In this document: positions 1 through 10,885 of the stretch, in pieces
Position numbering within the stretch: position 1 is the stretch's first letter
How the letters are laid out: every line of letters starts with the position of its first letter
NCBI GenBank assembly: GCA_003427395.1
Contig: BFEA01000024.1
Location: 4,686,650 to 4,707,763, forward strand
Origin: Chara braunii
Taxonomy: Eukaryota; Streptophyta; Charophyceae; Charales; Characeae
Reading direction: 5' to 3'
Length of the DNA: 21,114 nucleotides
Notes under the pieces: generated by a model
Database searches by the model: none
What the model was told of the DNA's origin: nothing
The model's input: only the letters and a program-made list of their open reading frames with translations
Translations under genes and position numbers: made by a program

Positions 1-100
1 CCCCCTCCTTCATCTTCTTCTTCTCCATCTTCTCCTTCATTTTTCTCCCTTTCCCCTCCTCACCCTCTTCTTCTCCCCCTCTCTCTATAGGAACTTTCCT
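1..100. repeat. Pyrimidine-rich low-complexity tract
   Basis: The plus strand is almost entirely C and T, with CTTCTT- and CCCCTC-like runs, and passes straight into the first satellite block. No ORF or regulatory motif is supported here. Confidence 0.7.
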
Positions 101-1655
101 AAGCTTAGAGTAGATGGTAGGAAGTCTTCTCACTAGTAATGATCTCTCTCTGGGCTCATTCTTCACTCCCATGTGAACCACCACTTCTCCCCTTGTGATT
201 TCATGCGTTTGAGTAAATTTTACTCACTTTTCTCTCCCTTTCTCTCCACTTCTTCACTTGGGAGCAAATCGCAACTCTTGTATGTGCTTTCAATAGTGTT
301 TAGATGAAAATGCTCACTTCTTTAGTCAATTTCTTCACTCACATGTAATCGCTACTTCTCCCCTTGTGATTTCATGCATTTGAGTGAGTTCTATTCACTT
401 TTCTCTCCCTTTCTCTCAACTTCTTCACTTAGGAGCAAACCGCAACTCTTGTATGTGCTTTCTCTAGTGTTTGGATTGAGATACTCTCTTGTTTAGTCCA
501 TTTGTTCACTCCCATGTGAAGCGCTACTTCTCCCCTTGTGATTTCATGCGTTTGAGTGAGTTCTACTCACTTTTCTTTCTCTTTCTCTCCACTTGTTCAC
601 TTAGGAGCAAATCGCAACTCTTGTATGTGTTTTCCCTAGTGATTAGATGAAGATTATCTCTTGTTTTGTTCTTTTCTTCACTCTCATGTGAATCGTCACT
701 TATCCCCTTGTGATTTCATGCATTTTGGTGAGTTAGACTCACTATTTTCTCACTTTCTCTCCTCTTTTTCATTTAGGAGCAAATCGCAACTTTTGCCTTT
801 GATTAATCTAGTGTGTTGATGATGATTATCTTTTGTTTTGTCCTTTTTCTTCACTCCCATGTGAATCGTCACTTCTCCCCTTGTGATTTCATGCATTTGG
901 GTGAGTAAGACTCACTCCTTTCACACTTTCTCTCCTCTTCTTCACTTAGGTGCAAATCACAATTNGTGTTTTGATGATAATTATCTTTTGTTTTGTCAAT
1001 TTCTTCACTCCCATGTGAATCGCCACTTCTCCCCTTGTGATTTCATGCATTTGGGTGAGTTAGACTCACTTCTTTCTCACTTTCTGTCCTCTTCTTCACT
1101 TAGGAGCAAATCGCAACTTTTGTCTTTGATTAATCTAGTATGTTGATAATGATTATCTTTTGTTTTGTCATTTTCTTCACTCCCATGTGAATCGTCACTT
1201 CTCCCCTTGTGATTTCATGCATTTGGGTGAGTTAGACTCACTCCGTTCTCACTTTCTCTCCTCTTCTTCACTTAGGTGCAAATCGGAATTCTTGTTTTTG
1301 ATCAATCTAGTGTTTTGACGATAATTATCTCTTGTTTTGTCAATTTTTTTTACTCTCATGTGAATCGTCACTTCTCCCCTTGTGATTTCATGCATTTGGG
1401 TGAGTTAGACTCACTTTTTTCTCACTTTCTCTTCGCTTCTTCCCTTAGGAGCAAATCGCAATTCTTGTCTTTGATCAACCTAGTGTTTTGATGATGATTA
1501 TCTCTTGTTTTGTCCTTTTCTTCACTCCCATGTGAATCGCCACCTCTCCCCCTTATGATTTCATGCATTTGAGTGAGTTAGACTCACCCGTTTCTCACTT
1601 TCTCTCCTCTTCTTCACTTAGGAACAAATCGCAACTTTTGCTCAGGCTTGATCTA
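101..1655. repeat. Satellite block I, about 172-bp monomer, nine copies
   Basis: A landmark, GATTTCATGC, recurs at 197, 368, 540, 712, 885, 1039, 1211 and 1384, with a variant at 1557. The spacings are 171, 172, 172, 173, 154, 172, 173 and 173 bp. Each monomer also carries CTTCTCCCCTTGTG, a GAGT(T/A)-(N)-GACTCAC stretch and AGGAGCAAATCGCAA. Copies differ by scattered substitutions. The 154-bp unit is short and contains an undetermined base at 965. The block is pyrimidine-rich on the plus strand. Short ORFs in it recur with the monomer and are not genes. The monomer length is typical of plant centromeric satellites, but that is only suggestive. Confidence 0.93.
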
Positions 1656-2088
1656 TTGTTTTGATTGTTCCTTTCACCTACTTTGCTCAATTTTCTCACA
1701 TGGTGGCATTCGTTTCATTCTTGATTGCATTCATGAGCCTCAAGCATGTGTTTGAGCAAGTCTCACTCACATACATGACTCAACTCTTACATGATGACAT
1801 TCCGTTTCACTCTTGGTTGTATTCATGGGCTTCAAGCATGTGTTTGAGCAAGTCTCACTCACATGCATGGCTCAACTCTCACATGATGACATTCCGTGAC
1901 ATTCTTGGTTGCATTCATGGGCTTCAAGCGTGTGTTTGAGCAAGTCTCACTCACATGAATGACTCAACTCTCATATGATGATGTTTCATGACATACGTGG
2001 TTGCATTCATGGGCTTCAGGCATGTGTTTGAGCAAGTCTCACTCACATGCATGGCCCATCTCTCACATGACAATACTCCGGCTCACAC
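1656..2088. repeat. Satellite block II, about 92-bp monomer, four to five copies
   Basis: The motif TTTGAGCAAGTCTCACTCAC starts at 1751, 1843, 1935 and 2027, an exact 92-bp spacing. A degenerate unit precedes these from about 1656. Monomers also share CATGGGCTTCAAGC and CTCACATGATGAC. The part reading TTCCGTTTCAC-CTTGGTTGT resembles the same section of the 91-bp block that follows, so the two families look related. Confidence 0.9.
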
Positions 2089-4745
2089 TTGGTTGTTCTT
2101 CTACTCATGTGCATTTGCTTTCACTAGTTCTACCTTCACTTTGTCAAGTTCATGCGTGTGGTAGTGTTCTGTTTCACACTTGGCTGTTTTTCAACTCATG
2201 TGAATGTGTTCTCACTAGTTCTACCTTCACCTTGTCGAGTTTATGCATGTGGTAGTGTTCCGTTTCACACTTGGCTGTTCTTCAAGTCATGTGAACGTGT
2301 TCTCACTAGTTCTACCTTCACTTTGTTACGTCTATGCATGTGGTAGTGTTCCGTTTCACACTTGGCTGATCTTCAACTCATGTGAATGTGTTCTCACTAA
2401 TTCTACCTTCACTTTGTCAAGTTCTTGCATGTGGTAGTATTTCGTTTCACACTTGGCTGTTCTTCTACTCATATGCATGTGTGCTCACTAGTTCTACCTT
2501 CACTTTGTCAAGTTCATGCATGTGGCAGTGTTTCGTTTCACACTTGGATATTCTTTTACTCATATGCATGTGTGCTCACTAGTTCTACCTTCACTTTGTC
2601 AAGTTCATGCATGTAGTAGTGATCCGTACACTTGGTTGTTCTTCAACTCATGTGAACGTGTTCTCACTAGTTCTACCTTCACTTTGTCAAGTCTATGCAT
2701 GTGGTAGTGTTCCGTTTCACACTTGGCTGATCTTCAACTCATGCGAATATGTTTTCATTAGTTCTACCTTCACTTTGCCAAGTTCATGCATGTGGTAGTG
2801 TTCCGTTTCACACTTGGCTGTTCTTCTACTCATATGCATGTTTGCTAACTAGTTCGACCTTTACTTTGTCAAGTTCATGCATGTGGTAGTGTTTTGTTTC
2901 ACACTTGGTTGTTCTTCTACTCATATGCATGCGTTCTCATCAGTTCGACCTTCACTTTGTTAAGTTCATGTGTGTGGTAGTGTTTCATTTCATACTTGAT
3001 TGTTCTTCTACTCATGTGCATGTGCTTTCACTAGTTCAATATTCACTTTGTCAAGTTCATGCATGTGGTAATGTTCCGTTTCACACTTGGCTGATCTTCT
3101 ACTCATGTGCATGTGCTTTCACTAGTTCAATCTTCACTTTGTCAACTTCATGTATCTGGTAGTGTTTCGTTTCAAACTTGGCTGTTTTTCTATTCATGTG
3201 AATGTGTTCTCACTAGTTCTACCTTCACTTTGTCAAATTCATGCATTTGGTAGTGTTCCGATTCACACTTAGTTGTTCTTCTACTCGTGTGCAAATGCTT
3301 TCACTAGTTCAACCTTCACCGTGTCAAGTTCATGCATGAAGTATTGTTCCGTTTCACACTTTGCTGATCGTTTACTCATGTGAATGTGCTTTTACTAGTT
3401 CAACCTTCACTTTGTCAAGTTAATGCATCTAGTAGTGTTCCGTTTCAAACTTGGATGTTCTTCTAGTCATGTGAATGTGTTTTCACCTTCACTTTGTAAA
3501 ATTCATGCATTTGGTAGTGTTCCGATTCACACTTGGTTGTTCTTCTGCTCATGTGCATGTGTTTTCACTAGTTCAACCTTCACCGTATCAAGTTCATGCA
3601 TGTGTCAGTGTTTTGTGTCATACTTGGTTGTTCTTCTACTCATGCGCATGTGCTTTCACTAGTTCAACCTTCACCGTGTCAAGTTAATGCATGTGTTAGT
3701 ATTCCGTTTCATACTTAGTTGTTCTTATACTCATGTGAATGTGTTCTCACTAGTTCTACCTTCACCTTGTCAAGTTCATGCATCTGGTCGTGTTCCGGGT
3801 CACACTTGACTAATCATGTGAATGTGCTTTCACTAAATTCTATCTTCACTTTGTTAAGTTCATGCATGTGGTAGTGTTTCATTTCACACTTGGCTGTTCT
3901 TCTACTCATGTGAATGTGTTCTCACTAGATCTACCGTCACTTTGTCAAGTTCATGCATTTGGTAGTGTTTCGTTTCATACTTGGCTGTTCCGTTTCATAC
4001 TTAGTTGTTCTTATACTCATGTGAATATGTTCTCACTAGTTCTACCTTCACCTTGTCAAGTTCATGCATCTGGTAGCGTTCCGGGTCACACTTGACTGTT
4101 CTTCTAATTATGTGAATGTGCTTTCACTAAATTTTATCTTCAATTTGTTAAGTTCATGCATGTGGTAGTGTTTCATTTCACACTTGGCTGTTCTTCTACT
4201 CATGTGAATGTGTTCTCACTAGTTCTACCATCACTTTGTCAAGTTCATGCATTTGGTAGTGTTCCGTTTCATACTTGGTTATTCTTCTACTAATGTGAAT
4301 ATGTTCTCACTAGTTTTACCTTCACTTTGTCAAGTTCGTGTTTCTCGTAGTGTTCTGATTCACACTTGGTTGTTCTTCTATTCATGCGCATGTGCTTTCA
4401 CTAGTTCAACCGTCACCTTGTCAAGTTCATGTATGTGTTAGTGTTCCGTTTCATACTTGGTTGTTCTTGTACTCATGAGAATGTGTTCTCATTAGTTCTA
4501 CCGTCACTTTGTCACGTTCATGCATTTGGTAGTGTTCCGGTTCGCGCTTGGCTGTTCTTCTACTCATGTGAATGTACTTTCACTAAGTTATATCCTCACT
4601 TTGTCAAATTCCTGCCTTTGGTAGTATTCCGTTTCAGACTTGGTTGTTTTTCGACTCATGTGCGTGTGCTTTCACTGACTCTATCCTCACTTGTCAAAAT
4701 GATGCACTTGGTAGTGTTTCATTTCACATTTGGCTGTTACCGCTG
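2089..4745. repeat. Satellite block III, about 91-bp monomer, roughly 29 copies
   Basis: The consensus contains TTCACTTTGTCAAGTTCATG, CATGTGGTAGTGTTCCG, TTTCACACTTGGCTGTTCTT and CTACTCATGTGAATGTG, repeating every 91 bp (for example at 2152, 2243, 2425 and 2516). Two monomer subtypes are visible. One has GAATGTGTTCTCACTAGTTC followed by TACC; the other has GCATGTGCTTTCACTAGTTC followed by AACC. Because 91 is not a multiple of three, each reading frame passes to the next monomer shifted. That produces a ladder of overlapping spurious ORFs of about 63-64 codons. Confidence 0.93.
3724..4295. repeat. Higher-order repeat of about 286 bp inside satellite block III
   Basis: A three-monomer segment starting CTTATACTCATGTGAAT at 3724 recurs at about 4010. 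Both copies share monomer-specific variants absent from neighbouring units: GCATCTGGT, TTCCGGGTCACACTTGACT and TTTCACTAAATT. The spacing exceeds three monomers (273 bp) because of a small internal duplication near 3970-4000 (TTCATACTTGGCTGTTCCG followed by TTTCATACTTAG). Confidence 0.75.
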
Positions 4746-4805
4746 TGGGATGGGTGACCGACACTTGGTTGCTACTACGGAAGGATGGTTTGATTATGAC
4801 TAGTT

Positions 4806-4821
4806 GTCTCTCTCTCTCTTT

Positions 4822-4875
<54 letters not shown>

Positions 4876-4900
4876 CCCCTCTCCTCTCCCCCTTTTTTTT

Positions 4901-4953
<53 letters not shown>

Positions 4954-4974
4954 CCTCTCTTTCTCTCCCCCTCT
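4806..4974. repeat. CT/GA microsatellite with internal T13
   Basis: Long (CT)n runs at 4806-4873 and 4906-4950 are split by C-rich sequence and a T tract at about 4893-4905. It follows directly on the satellite blocks. Ser/Leu ORFs on plus and Arg/Glu ORFs on minus are artefacts of the dinucleotide repeat. Confidence 0.95.
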
Positions 4975-5850
4975 CTTCATCTCACCCATTCTCCCTTCCA
5001 CAACTTGGCATATAACTAACCCTTCACCACTCACTTGTTACATTGTCAGGGAACGAACGGTGAAAATAATTTGTCCTCACTTGGCTGAGAAAGTGGGCAA
5101 GGGGGAGGTTGTCGGTCCCTTGTGCCGCCAAGAAGGAGAAAGGGAAGGCACGTGAGCAGTTGAGGGGAGTCAAATCTGGAAAAAGGATTAGATCAAGTTG
5201 GTAATTGAAGCAAGGTCAGTTTGACTAAACCATTTCCCCGACTGCATGACTATCAGAAGAGGATGGATTGATTGAGCAAAGGAAGGAGAACAATGAAAGT
5301 CAAAAAAAACGAAAGATTAGGCATGTGGGAAAGGCTATGTGTTGACCCCAATGAGGGATTGTATCGGTCTTTGCTTTCGTGTGGGATTGTGCAGGTAAGT
5401 AAAGTCTTGGGTTTTCTTGAGCGGGACCGGGTCGGGAGAAATCGGGCGGCAAAGGAAAAGGGGAAGAGGGGGCAAAGGGGCTACGAGCCCTAAGTGTAAA
5501 CCGAATCATGAGGGAGACCTTTGTGCTTGAGACTTGGAATGCGAACAAAAGAAAGGAGTAAGACTTTTTGCGGATCAGACCGCGAAATAGTCTGTGCATG
5601 CATGTGAAGGCCCCGAAAGGACTAAGGGGCCTATTCCAATGATGATGGATGATGTATGAGACGCGAGGAGTGCGTAGAGGCGAGGAGGAAGACGACATTC
5701 CCCCACCCGATGACGTTGTAGGATTGTTGTGCTTAGGAAAATGGTACGTGGCCTAAGGATGACTTTTAGCCTGTGCACAAAAGAGGAAAAACTCTCAAAG
5801 AACCCCTGGACTGCATGCGTATTGGAAGGAGCACTTGCTTGAGAACATAA
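4975..5850. other. Non-coding, unassigned sequence
   Basis: I see no convincing gene. The longest open frames (about 70-130 codons on either strand) have low-complexity or compositionally odd translations and no recognisable motif. The sequence is purine-rich on the plus strand from about 5140 and leads into the tandem duplication without an obvious boundary. Confidence 0.5.
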
Positions 5851-6982
5851 CCAAGAATCAAAAGAAAATTAGCGTTTGCGGAATGACCAGCGAGTTTGTC
5901 ACCCGGCGTGAGGGTTGAGCTACATCCCCAATGTCAAAGCGGTCTCGCATGATGGCCCACCCCCATCCATCTCAAAGCACTAGGTGGGGGTGATTCTCGG
6001 ACGAACGGCCCGCGCCCTGAGCATGAGCGTGGGCGGGCCAAGCCAAATGGGACCCGCAGTGGGGTCGACCAAGGCTTGAAAGTCTACCGGGGATTGACCC
6101 TACAAAATTGGTGGAGGTATTGGACTTCTGCTTTTTTTTTCCTTGAGAGAATCAGATTTGAGAGTGTCTGGGTGCATGGCATAGTCAGGTCTGGAGGTAT
6201 AATACGCATGCTACACACTTGACCAGCTTACTCCCTTTGTGGAGTAACTCTAGCCCCCCTCCTCCGGTGTTGGTGTTCGCAAGTCCGGAGAAGCCTCGGG
6301 CAAGTTGCAGGTCGACCCTTCCTCTTCGTATGAAAGAAGGGTTCCGGTTACCTGGCAGGCTATTGGCACTTCGACTTCGGTCGGAGTCCGATGAAAATCC
6401 CGCGGCGGAGTGATCCGGTCGATTGGGTGTCCTTCTCACCTTTTCTTTTGAGCCTAGCGGACTCATGTACCGTACACTTGAAATGCTTGAAGAAACCAAC
6501 ATGAATACACCGGTTCATCAAGAAGGAACAATCCCATCCTATGAAAGGACAGACAAAGGAGGACAAAGGGAATGAAGGGAGTTGTTAGACTCCAAAGAAA
6601 ACTAGCTCCCCCTTGAAGACGCTCACGAGAAGGAACCAACCACTATGTATGGAAGTAAGCGGAGTGACACTCATTGTCCTGAGAGAAAACTATGAGTTAT
6701 GGGTAAGAAAGGGTTGGGTGCACCAAGGGAAAGGCACTTGTACTATGTGTGTCCCATTTGGGACTTGTGATCTGCATGAGGGGATCTAAACGTCCTGCCT
6801 TTCGGAAGGAAGGGATGGGTCTGCACCAGCTGGTGCGGGATTGTGAAACGTCGTTTCTTTTGTAGTGTCGTCGGGTATCATATGCGGAGGTCGGACCACC
6901 GAGCTGTCGGACAGGAGTTGGTCTCGTCGGTTGATTAGTAGCACTCTCTCCCGGGCGAACCGAGCATGGCTCAGCACCTTGC
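5851..6982 (+). repeat. Large tandem duplication, unit A (about 1.13 kb)
   Basis: The unit begins CCAAGAATCAAAAGAAAAT and ends just before the same words recur at 6983. The whole unit matches 6983-8200 closely by eye, with scattered substitutions. Landmarks in both units include ATGACCAGCGAGTTTGTCAC, GAGCATGAGCGTGGGC, GGAGGTATAATAC, GCAAGTCCGGAGAAGCCTC and CTAGCTCCCCCTTGAAGACG. Compared with unit B it lacks about 86 bp after GGAGGT near 6118. No frame stays open across it and both strands have only short ORFs, so it is probably non-coding. It could be LTR or leader sequence of the retroelement that follows, but no TG...CA ends were established. Confidence 0.9.
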
Positions 6983-8200
6983 CCAAGAATCAAAAGAAAA
7001 TCAGCGTTTGTGGAATGACCAGCGAGTTTGTCACCCGGCGTGAGGGTTGAGCTACATCCCCAATGTCAAAGCTCTCTCGCATGATGGCCCACCCCCATCC
7101 ACCTCAAAGCACTAGGTGGGGGTGACCCTGGGACGAACGGTCCGCACCCTGAGCATGAGCGTGGGCAGGCCGAGCCAAAATGGGACCCGCAGTGGGGTCG
7201 ACCAAGGCTCGAAAGTCTACCGAGGTTTGATCCTACAAAATTCGTGGAGGTGCCGGGTACTGGATTAAACTGACCCTTGCGATTCCGGAGATGGCGTCCG
7301 ACGCATTGACATGTACATAACTTAAGATAAGAAAATTGGACTTGTGCTTGTTTTCACCTTGAGATAATCAGATTTGAGAGTGGCTGGGTGCATGGCATAG
7401 TCAGGCCTGGAGGTATAATACACACGCTACACACTTGACCAACTTACTCCTTTTGTGGAGTAGCTCTAGTCCCCCTCCTCCGGTGCTGGTGTTCGCAAGT
7501 CCGGAGAAGCCTCAGGCAAGTCGCAGGTCGACCCTTCCTCTTCGTATGAAAGAAGGGCTCCGGTTACCTGGCAGGCGGTTGGCACTTCGACTTCGGTCAG
7601 AGTCCGATGAAAATCCCGCAGCGGAGTGATCCGGCCGATTGGGTGCCCTTCTCACCTCTTCTTTTGAGCCTAGCGGACTCATGCACCGTACACTTGAAAT
7701 GCTTGAAGGAACCAACATGAACACACCGGGTCATCAAGAAGGAACAATCCCATCTTATGAAAGGACAGACAAAGGAATACAAAGGGAATGAAGGGATTTG
7801 CTAGACTCCAAAGAAAACTAGCTCCCCCTTGAAGACGCTCACGAGAAGGAACCAACCACTATGTATGGAAGTAAGCGGAGTGACACTCATTGTCTTGAGA
7901 GAAAACTATGAACTATGGGTAGGAAGCGCTGGGTGCACCAAGGGAAAGGCACTTGTACTATGTGTGTCCCATTTGGGACTTGTGATCTCCATGAGGGGAT
8001 TTAAGCGTCTTGCCTTTCGGAAGGAAGGAATGGGTCTGCACCGGCTGGTGCGGGATTGTGAAACATCGTTTCTTTTGTAGTGTCGTCGGGTCTCATATGC
8101 GGAGGTCGGACCACCGAGTTGTCGGATAGGAGTTGGTCTCGCCGGTTGATTAGTAGCACTCTTTCCCGGGCGGACCGAGCATGGCTCGACACCTTGCCCA
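6983..8200 (+). repeat. Large tandem duplication, unit B (about 1.22 kb)
   Basis: This is the second direct copy of the 5851-6982 unit, abutting it head to tail. Homology ends at ACCTTGCCCA (8191-8200), the words that close unit A at 6984. It retains about 86 bp (roughly 7253-7338) missing from unit A, including GCCGGGTACTGGATT. Paired short ORFs in the two units, for example 6219-6413 and 7435-7629, are explained by the duplication and are not evidence of coding. Confidence 0.9.
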
Positions 8201-8976
8201 GGCGGGATGCGAAACGTCTCCTCAGGTGGGGCTTAGCTTGTCGGTTGGCGGAGGGGGACCACTGTATGTGAGGCAAGGAGAAAGCCTCGGAGACGACTAA
8301 TACCTTCTCGTAGTACGGTTTGGTAAAGGCTGATTCTTATCGGACCGATGAAAGTGAATGCCCGGACGACCGACTTTTGCTCCTAGCGGGGTGCGCGGGG
8401 TGATTCCGGTACCAACGGGGTGTGCAAGAGAGGCAAAACGGGATGGGGCATTTTGGGCGAATGGAGAGGGGTAACACACTATGCCGGAACTTGGGTACCA
8501 CGCTCACGACGGTTGAGCTGCACTTGAGGTATGGGATAAAACTCTACCGAAAGTACAAGTGGAGAGACCATATTGGGGTAGGCTGGTGAGGAGATGACCG
8601 GTCCGTGTGTGAGATTGCCTGAATCTTTTCTTTGTGTATTCTCCCTCTGTAAAGGTTGACTGAGTTTGAACTGTTGAACGGGGTATGATTCTAGTCTATT
8701 CTCACCTCCCTACCTAAGTCTACACGAGTTAGAGATGATTGAAAGGAAGGAGGATAGAGGTCAGTCTGGAATGAAACCAAGAAAAGAAACGTAGGATATG
8801 TTGGCCGACCGAAGGTACAATGGAGGGGCGGTACTTAGGAATAGGGAGGTAAACTAGGGAGACCTTGATGAGGGGTCTGAAATAATTGTCATCCATAATA
8901 TAGATTGACCTGACAAAAATGGGGGGGGGCGTTCGGTGCTCTCTTATGAAAACACGGGTCGGGTGTTGAAAATAAG
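8201..8976 (+). other. Non-coding stretch upstream of the tandem ORFs
   Basis: No gene is recognised. The sequence has a G9 run near 8921-8929 and an in-frame TGA at 8947-8949, just before the first tandem ORF at 8977. By position it could be the leader of the downstream element. Confidence 0.4.
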
Positions 8977-9771
8977 ATGGTGCGGTGGCTGTCATCCCCG
9001 ATCTATACCAGCGGTTCAAAAATGCCGGTAGATGTAAAGGATGGGGTATCGGTCGTCCTCCTGGAAGAAGGAACGTGGACAGATCTAGAGTCAACCTATC
9101 AAACCGTAATGATGGATGAGGAGGATGCGTTCCTCTTGATAGAAACGATATGGACTAAGGTCAGCTTGACGAGGTTGGCACCAAGCTTGATGGATGTGGA
9201 ATTCCGAGGGACGGTGGAAGCCCAAGGGTGGGTCTACTTGTCACTAGATGGGGAGAACGATATGGTCATAAACTTGGTACTAGGGATCACACCGGACGAA
9301 TTGTTCAGGAAGGCAGAAAGGGAGGTTGTATGGGCCGCATGCCAGCGGGCAGAAATGGAAATGGAAAAGGTACATGTGCGAGTGGAACTCGGGGATAGAT
9401 GGAGTGTGAGGTGACCCGTCAGGATAATGAGATGTGTGTTGCCTCCCTTTCTGGTGGACGCGGTCTTCGGAACCCAGAGCATGTTCGTACAGATATGTCA
9501 GTCCATGACAAACCTTGGGCTATACCAATGTGCCAGGCAAGACTTCTTCCGACTGTCGGTAGAAATGAAGCCTTTTGAAGGAAATTGGGCGGAGGAACTG
9601 GCCGAGATGCTGAATTGCCTTAGCATAGACAATGCCTTTGTCCCTAGCCCTGTGCATTAGTGGATAATCTACAGAAATGTGGCAGTAGGGGAGACATTCC
9701 TGGAAGGGGTGAAGGAATTGTTCTACGACGAAGAAGATACTCTAGTGACGATGCCGAGAGGGATGAGATAG
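8977..9771 (+). pseudogene. Tandem ORF, copy 1 (unknown protein, about 265 codons, two stops)
   Basis: The product is not recognised. One frame runs from ATG at 8977 to TAG at 9769, interrupted by TGA at 9412 and TAG at 9658. The N-terminal half looks beta-rich (TYQTVMMDEEDAFLLIETIW, then VEAQGWVYLSLDG). The C-terminal half looks helical (FFRLSVEMKPFEGNW, then GETFLEGVKELF). It aligns with copies 2 and 3 over its length. From RVEL to VFG it is colinear with copy 3 without a gap for 31 residues, sharing RVE, RC, P, F, D and FG. The stops fall at positions that are sense codons in the other copies, so this is a decayed ORF rather than two genes. An in-frame TGA at 8947 limits the start; ATG at 9022 is an alternative. 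Confidence 0.6.
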
Positions 9772-9845
9772 AGGATTGGGATTTCTGAGGTGGGGGATTT
9801 ATTTAGGGAAAACTGAGTGACCTGACGCTATGCAGGAAAGAAACG

Positions 9846-10603
9846 ATGGCTAGGGAACAGTTGTTGATGGACTGCACTTTCAAAGGATGGGAACCAAGGC
9901 AACTCAGAGGGGGGGTAGAAATGCCTATACCAGCGGAAAATGAATGGAGAGGAACCACGTGCGACTAGGTTGGGTTTGAAGTTGTCCCGGGACTATCGTA
10001 CATCTGGATAGAAAACGAATCTGGAATCCAATAAGGGAAGAGGAAGGCTGGGCCGAGATAGCAGAGGGCAAAGTGGAATCAATCGGAACAGTTGTTCTTT
10101 CCGAGAAAGGGTGACACTTGTTTTGCACCATGATAGCAGCGGGACAGGGTCCGATGTGGCTTCTGGGGGATGCGGAGGCGCGAACCCGAAAGGAGGGCAA
10201 GAGGTTCGCCAACGAAGGATGGGATGAAGTTAGTAATAGAGTTGTGAGGGGGGGATGGAAGGAACTCAAGCCTCCCAGCCTACGAACAACAGCTTGGGTG
10301 CCTGAGTTCGTGGTCGAGTGATTTGGGGGTTTCGACCACATTTTAGAAGTGGCTGACTCCATAAGAGGGATGCACATAGGGTGTGCCTGACTGACTGAGG
10401 AATTTTATAGGACCTCGTTGAAATACGGCTCCTTCTACGGTGATACAGCCTGGGAAATTCTCACCGTCCTGAGAATAGGTAAGTATGACCGCCTAGAGGT
10501 AGACGCGACAACCTGGGACACCATAGTTAGCCGGGAGGCGGCTACAGCTCCAGCCTACGTAGATGATGTGTTCAAACTGTTTGAAGTAATGTGGTTCGAT
10601 TAA
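9846..10603 (+). pseudogene. Tandem ORF, copy 2 (unknown protein, frameshifted, four stops)
   Basis: This second diverged copy is the most damaged. It starts at ATG 9846 in the context AACGATGGC. The opening part holds VEMPIPAENEWRG, matching the RGGxE-x-P...RG stretch of copy 3, with TAG at 9966. The frame shifts near 10015-10036. It then continues through TGA at 10112, 10319 and 10388 to TAA at 10601. Matching segments include GTVVLSEKG-stop-H against GTLYLPEIGWH of copy 3, VPEFVVE against P-F-(M/L)-(I/V)-D, and the closing AYVDDVFKLFEV against SYLSGVAQLFEE. The stop at 10112 falls where both sister copies have tryptophan. No known domain is recognised. Confidence 0.5.
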
Positions 10604-10885
10604 AAGACCGGGAAATCGGACGTCGTGGGGGAATCAAAGTGTGGGGGATGCATGTAAACTAGGGGGTAACGTAAGATAGGGAGCGTGTACATTAGTTTAG
10701 CAGGGCATGCGAGGAGACTAAGATAAGGAGGGGCGTCCGACCACTGTGGCCGCTGGTGTGGATCGCAGGGCAGAAAAGAAGAACATGGACATGGACGGGA
10801 AGGGAAACGGCGGTAGATAAGCAATTATTGAGGAACGGGCTGTAATCCTTTCTGTTTGGGCTATGTAGGAAATCGCCGAACAACG

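Noticed and set aside
101-1655. CRISPR-like array
   Set aside because: The whole 172-bp unit is conserved with no unique spacers, and the context is eukaryotic satellite DNA.
2001-4441. Ladder of overlapping ORFs of about 63-85 codons with similar Cys/Ser/His-rich translations
   Set aside because: Their starts are 91 bp apart and follow the satellite period in rotating frames, so they are products of the repeat and not a gene family.
4745-4790. GGGATGGGTGACC resembling the internal control region of 5S rRNA
   Set aside because: Only about a dozen bases match; the rest of a 5S gene is absent on both sides, so chance or a tiny relic cannot be separated.
4687-5155. Ser/Leu-rich and Arg/Glu-rich ORFs on opposite strands
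   Set aside because: They are translations of the CT/GA microsatellite.
6185-8276. Paired ORFs of 60-105 codons on both strands in the 1.1-kb units
   Set aside because: They are similar only because the DNA is duplicated; all six frames have comparable short ORFs and none shows a domain.
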